Shown piece by piece: positions 60,023 through 64,000 of a DNA stretch of 64,000 nucleotides. The notes beneath the pieces are model-generated. The model saw only the letters and a program-made list of their open reading frames with translations. It was not told the DNA's origin and did no database searches. The DNA comes from Opitutaceae bacterium (lineage in GTDB: Bacteria; Verrucomicrobiota; Verrucomicrobiia; Opitutales; Opitutaceae). Position 1 is the first letter of the stretch. Each line of letters opens with the position of its first letter. The position numbers were made by a program, and so were the translations under genes. The stretch covers positions 62,001-126,000 of the forward strand of contig JABTUS010000009.1 in NCBI GenBank assembly GCA_015075305.1, given 5' to 3'.

Positions 60023-63000
60023 TCAGAACCTTTTGCGAAGTGTGATCGTGTAGCGGGCCAGCCGCGGGTCGCCGTAGGCACTGTACGATGTGGTCGTGGA
60101 CGCGGACGCGAGGATCGGCGGCTCGGTGTTGAAGATGTCCTGCACCCCAACGGTCACCCGGGTGTAGTTGAGAAACCGTTGCCAACGTCCGGTGGCATAC
60201 CCGAATTCATAGCCGCCATACACATCATGGTAAACCTGGCTAGGGACCTTTGCCGTCCCATTGTTCAGGATAAGGCTGGCGATGGCCGCCGCCGATCCGG
60301 TGGCGGAATAGCCGAGGTAGGAATCGTAATATTGCAGGTTCCAGCCCGCGGACCATCGGCCACGTTTCCAATCGAGGCCCGCATTGCCGCGCCAGCGCAG
60401 AGGCCCGGTGAAGCCAACTTGGTTGACCAAGGGTGTGTTGGGCAGGATTTGAAGGGAAAACTGGGGCTGGTAGGTCGCGACAACATAGGGATGAAAGCTC
60501 CCCAGTGCGCCAATCTTGCGCTCGTAGTCCAACTGGAAATCATACGCCAGGAGCCTCCGCTTGGCCAAGTTTATGAATTGAGTGGAAAGCGCCAGGATCC
60601 GTCCCCCGGTGTAGCCCAGGGCCTGATCAGCCGCCGTGAGCGGTGCCCGCAACACGCGCCATGGAATCTGGCCCTCGTAGTCCAGATCCTGCTGAGGGCT
60701 CAGGGTTGTAATCTCATTCCGTTTGTCGATTTGAGTCACGTCCACCGACAACCGGAGCCCGGACATGAAACGTGGCGCATAGAGGATGCCCGCCGACAGG
60801 CTCCGAGAAAGTTCGGGATCCAAGGACGGGTTTCCGCCTTGGTTGAGGGTGATTGGACCGGTGCTCGCCAGACCCCCTCCGCGCTTGGGATCCATGAGAT
60901 TAACGCCCGTAGAGGCAAAGGACAGAAAGCTGCCCAACTGATTGAGCGAAGGCGGCAGAAAGCCCGTGCCCCAACTCACCCGGAAAGAGATGTCCCTGAC
61001 CGGCGAGTATTTGAACCCGGCCATGCTGCTATAGTCATGCAGTTTCCGAATCAGATAGGTGAAGGAGCCGGGGCCTGGGTCGTTCGGCCCCGAAACCGTG
61101 ATCGTGCTTGTGTCGGGCCGACACATCGAGCGATAGGTGTCGTAGCGCACCGAGCCTTGGAATTCCAGTGCGCGCAGGAACGAAGTGTTCTTCTCGGAAA
61201 AGACCGGCACATGTGTTTCCAGATAGGCTGCACCCTGATCGACCGCCGTCCGTGGATACCAAGAAAACGTGCTCGGCACACTCGAGACCGACTTAAGGAT
61301 CACGGACGGCTGACCCTCCCTGCGCCAATCGACACTGAGTGCCATCGTGAGAGGGCCGGACGGCAGTTGCCAGAGAGGGCCGGCGGCACGCAAGGTGCCT
61401 TCCTTACCGATCGTGCCGTAGTCGTAACGCTGCACCTGCTCCGGCATCAGGTAGGGCGTGTAATTCAGAGGATGCACATTCAAGTCGCGCACGACATCCA
61501 AGGTGCCGGCGACCAGAGCCGTGGAATAGGAGGGCAACGGGCCGGCTCCGTCGGGATCGCCCACCATGTTGGAGGGCGTGAGAATGAGATAGCGCGCCCG
61601 GGTCCAGGTGAGATCGACGCCGATGTTCCAGTCTCGCGGCAGCCGCGCCACCACACCCGCCGCGATGCGGTCGCTGTCGTTTTCCTGCCTGCTGAGGTAG
61701 GAGAGGTTGGTGATTGGATAGGCCACCACAATCGGGGTGGTGAATGGGTTGTCGGGCGCGGAGACCGGAAGGGTCACGGAAGTGGGCGAAGCAAAGACCA
61801 TGGGAAAACTGCCGATGTTCTCCAGCGATGAAACGTCGACATAGGCCTCGACTTTGGTGCCGAACCGCCGCCGGCCGCCGACCGACCAGCTCCTGATGCT
61901 GGGTGTTGACAGCGCGCCAGTCAGTCCGCCCACCAACTGCGAGTCGGGCAGGGCGAGGTTGTAGGACCCCGCCCCTGCCACCAAGGCTGCGCCACCGTCG
62001 GAGGCTACACCCGTGTAGCCGGTCGGCACATGGGTATAGGGAGAATTGAGCGCCGTGCCGCTCTTCAGCATCAGGTTTGAGCCGTTCTGGCTGCGAATGT
62101 TGGGCGTATAGCCCTGCGGCGGAGTGACACTCGGCCCATAAATCGCCGCCGGATTGTTCGCCAAAAGCAACGCGCGCGAGCGCTGCGCAAAGTCACGGTC
62201 CTGCACCAGCAGCGAGGTGCCATCCGAAAAACTGGAACTGAAGGTCAGGAATGTTCTGCCGCCTTGCAGCGAGAGGCTGCCGTTCAGGTCGATCCGGCGC
62301 GTGGATGTATCGGTGTCGAAGGTGTTGCCGTAGGACAGGGTGGTCTCGATGCCGGTGTAGTCCTTCTTGGTGATGATGTTGATGACACCGCCGGTGGCGC
62401 CGCCGCCGTAGATACCCGAGGCCGTCGATGGCAGAATCTCAATGCGCTCAATCATGCTCAAAGGGATGCCATTGACATCACCCTGCGCGGTGCCGTTGCC
62501 TGCAGGGCCAACGTTTAGGGAAGGGATGCGCCGGCCGTCTACAAGGATGAGGGTCTGGTTCACGCCGAGTCCCCGCAGATTGACGGAGCTGTAGCTGTAG
62601 GAGCCCTGATTTCTAAGGGGCGTGCCGGCCCCGCTATTATTCATTGGCAGGCGGGTGCGGAAGAACTCGTCCAGGTTGGTGGCATTGGACTGCTCGATCT
62701 GGTCGCGACCGAAGACCACATATGGCTGCACGTCATCGCGCGTGCGCGGGAGGTCGGCGTTGATCGATTTCAAACCGAAGACCTCGAACTTGTTGAGTAT
62801 CACCTTTCCGTCTTCAACCCTCGCCGGCACCTCATCGCTTTGGGGCCGGCGTGGGGCGTTTGGGTCGGGGACCCTCACCAGGCTCAACGCACCATTGGTG
62901 CGATCAGACACCACCTTCAATTCGGTCCCCTCCACCATCCGGTCGAGTGCCTCTCGCGGGGTGAGGTAACCATTCACAGCCTTGGTGGCGACGCCGGTCA

Positions 63001-63190
63001 CGGCTTCTGCGGAATAGAGCAACTGCTCGCTGGACTGCTTGGCGAACTGCTTGAGCGCCGGCAAGGCCTCGCCCGCCGGGATGTCGAATGTCCTTTTCAC
63101 CGCGGCCGCGAAGGAGGTGATGGACAGGCCAATGACACAGACAAGCGCAGCCGGTGCTGCGCGCAGGAATCGAGGTGTGCGGGTGATCAT
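60023..63190 (-). CDS. TonB-dependent receptor with N-terminal STN domain
   Basis: The ATG at 63190 gives 1055 residues: signal peptide (LRAAPAALVCVIGLSITSFA), an STN domain (KRTFDIPAGEALPALKQFAK; SEAVTGVATKAVNGYLTPRE-like region), a plug (QPYVVFGRDQIEQSNATNLD; VNLRGLGVNQTLILVDGRRI; IERIEILPSTASGIYGGGAT) and a long barrel ending in GDPRLARYTITLRKRF. STN-carrying receptors signal ligand arrival to an inner-membrane FecR protein, and a fecR-like gene lies directly upstream. The ligand is unknown; the size and plug resemble large Verrucomicrobiota receptors for glycans or peptides. Confidence 0.9.
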   Translation of the reverse strand: MITRTPRFLRAAPAALVCVIGLSITSFAAAVKRTFDIPAGEALPALKQFAKQSSEQLLYSAEAVTGVATKAVNGYLTPREALDRMVEGTELKVVSDRTNGALSLVRVPDPNAPRRPQSDEVPARVEDGKVILNKFEVFGLKSINADLPRTRDDVQPYVVFGRDQIEQSNATNLDEFFRTRLPMNNSGAGTPLRNQGSYSYSSVNLRGLGVNQTLILVDGRRIPSLNVGPAGNGTAQGDVNGIPLSMIERIEILPSTASGIYGGGATGGVINIITKKDYTGIETTLSYGNTFDTDTSTRRIDLNGSLSLQGGRTFLTFSSSFSDGTSLLVQDRDFAQRSRALLLANNPAAIYGPSVTPPQGYTPNIRSQNGSNLMLKSGTALNSPYTHVPTGYTGVASDGGAALVAGAGSYNLALPDSQLVGGLTGALSTPSIRSWSVGGRRRFGTKVEAYVDVSSLENIGSFPMVFASPTSVTLPVSAPDNPFTTPIVVAYPITNLSYLSRQENDSDRIAAGVVARLPRDWNIGVDLTWTRARYLILTPSNMVGDPDGAGPLPSYSTALVAGTLDVVRDLNVHPLNYTPYLMPEQVQRYDYGTIGKEGTLRAAGPLWQLPSGPLTMALSVDWRREGQPSVILKSVSSVPSTFSWYPRTAVDQGAAYLETHVPVFSEKNTSFLRALEFQGSVRYDTYRSMCRPDTSTITVSGPNDPGPGSFTYLIRKLHDYSSMAGFKYSPVRDISFRVSWGTGFLPPSLNQLGSFLSFASTGVNLMDPKRGGGLASTGPITLNQGGNPSLDPELSRSLSAGILYAPRFMSGLRLSVDVTQIDKRNEITTLSPQQDLDYEGQIPWRVLRAPLTAADQALGYTGGRILALSTQFINLAKRRLLAYDFQLDYERKIGALGSFHPYVVATYQPQFSLQILPNTPLVNQVGFTGPLRWRGNAGLDWKRGRWSAGWNLQYYDSYLGYSATGSAAAIASLILNNGTAKVPSQVYHDVYGGYEFGYATGRWQRFLNYTRVTVGVQDIFNTEPPILASASTTTSYSAYGDPRLARYTITLRKRF

Positions 63191-63335
63191 GAGATGAACC
63201 GCGAAAGCACGCGGGTTGACGGAACCACGCGCCATCACGGCAAACACCCTACGCAAGGGTGGCGAAGATTTTCACGGTTGGCCTGCCAGACCTGAGCAAC
63301 ACTCGGGCGAATCTCCGCTTGGACGAGAGAGGCCA

Positions 63336-64000
63336 CTACCGCGCGGCACGCAGAATGGAGGCGGACTCGGTTTCCTCCACGCGCACCCCGTAGTTGTCGT
63401 GCAGCATGCGTACGAAGCCAGCCGGGTCATCTGACCGGAATGATCCGCCGAAGCATTTTGCGGCGAGATCCGGATCGGCAATGGCCAGTTGATGCCGGTT
63501 GTAGCGGTTGAATTCGGCGACGATTCCGCGGAGTGGAGCCAGTTCAAACTCGAGGCGTCCCTCCCGCCACGCCAGTTCGCGCCGGACTTCCTCCGAAGAT
63601 ACCGCCGCGCCGGCGCTGGCTGGCAGCACCGCCTCGACCCGGGCGGCGGGTGCGGGCCGCGCCACCACGACTTTCTGGTTGGCGGTGAGGACCGGCGCAC
63701 CAAAGGCGTCCATCGTGGCGCTGTCCACGTCGGGAGCGTGCGCAAGCAGACTGTGGCCGGAAACGGCATCATCCACGCGGACGCGTCCTTCCGTTACCAA
63801 CACCTCGATGGCGTGATCATCCAGCCGCACGTTGAACGCGGTGCCGACGGCCCGGACGGAAACGCCACCGGCCTCGACGATGAAGGGACGGGCGGGATTC
63901 CTCGCCACGGTGAAGTGTGCTTCGCCACGTTCGAGTCGCACGAGCCTTTCGGCTGGGCTGAAGTCAGCCGCGAGAACGCTGTCCGTATTCAGCGCAACCA
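63336..64000 (-). CDS. FecR-family anti-sigma regulator, cut by the window edge
   Basis: The frame is open to the right edge, so the N-terminus (cytoplasmic sigma-binding part and membrane helix) is missing. The visible ~220 residues are the periplasmic FecR domain: RLVRLERGEAHFTVARNPAR, AVGTAFNVRLDDHAIEVLVT, EGRVRVDD and a C-terminal STN-like part (IVAEFNRYNRHQLAIADPDL, GGSFRSDDPAGFVRMLHDNY). It should pass a signal from the STN receptor encoded 145 bp downstream to an ECF sigma factor, which is probably encoded beyond the window. Confidence 0.85.
   Translation of the reverse strand, partial: VALNTDSVLAADFSPAERLVRLERGEAHFTVARNPARPFIVEAGGVSVRAVGTAFNVRLDDHAIEVLVTEGRVRVDDAVSGHSLLAHAPDVDSATMDAFGAPVLTANQKVVVARPAPAARVEAVLPASAGAAVSSEEVRRELAWREGRLEFELAPLRGIVAEFNRYNRHQLAIADPDLAAKCFGGSFRSDDPAGFVRMLHDNYGVRVEETESASILRAAR

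Noticed and set aside
59978-61831. 617-codon plus-strand frame opposite the STN receptor
   Set aside because: It is the mirror of the receptor barrel and has no domain similarity; the receptor is complete on the other strand.

Overview
The window is high-GC bacterial chromosome. Its gene content is many glycoside hydrolases, several TonB-dependent receptors (TBDRs), TlpA-type thioredoxins, a FecR/STN signalling pair, a RuBisCO-like protein and a tricorn-type protease. This fits a polysaccharide-degrading member of the Verrucomicrobiota, most likely Opitutaceae-like. The taxonomic call is inference; no rRNA or tRNA gene was found.

Layout. 1-8744 is ordinary chromosome: a DUF2298-type membrane protein cut by the left edge, an alpha/beta hydrolase with an unusual C-terminal domain, hisC, a tricorn protease homologue and mnmA. 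9075-15462 is a mobile, decaying region. It holds an ISL3 transposase remnant, a short integron-type cassette array without an integrase (four attC-like sites plus a partial one), an IS630-family insertion inside one cassette, an 850-bp duplicated piece of a TBDR gene, and relics of an RHS gene. The three toxin-antitoxin cassettes in the array all have a broken toxin.

15823-32955 is a twelve-gene plus-strand island. It encodes a TBDR, an apiosidase-like hydrolase, a fucose-isomerase-family protein, a split transketolase, an FGGY kinase, a GH127 hydrolase, an MFS transporter, a RuBisCO-like protein, a DUF1537 sugar-acid kinase, an Asp/Glu-racemase-like protein and a BASS-family transporter. 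Together these look like a D-apiose (plant rhamnogalacturonan-II) utilisation island. It seems to hold two routes: isomerase, kinase and transketolase (the apulose route), and DUF1537 kinase plus RuBisCO-like protein (the 3-oxo-isoapionate route).

33294-37530 holds a catecholate-type siderophore receptor (the source of the 850-bp duplication), a PAP2 phosphatase and an L-rhamnose mutarotase. 37597-51637 is a tightly packed minus-strand run of ten genes: Gfo/Idh oxidoreductase, solute-binding protein without a signal peptide, CaiB/BaiF CoA-transferase, RhaT, a beta-propeller hydrolase, a GH95 hydrolase, and a TolC/adaptor/RND efflux system with an EamA protein. Most junctions are ATGA overlaps. 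A divergent IclR-MaoC pair sits upstream and probably controls it.

53298-64000 contains three [TBDR - TlpA thioredoxin] modules, two of them reduced to fragments, mixed with another GH43-like gene, an intact Phd/RelE pair, a truncated VapBC pair and an IS1634-type transposase fragment. It ends with a full TBDR carrying an STN domain and a FecR-type anti-sigma regulator cut by the right edge. Intergenic spaces carry at least two families of dispersed palindromic repeats.
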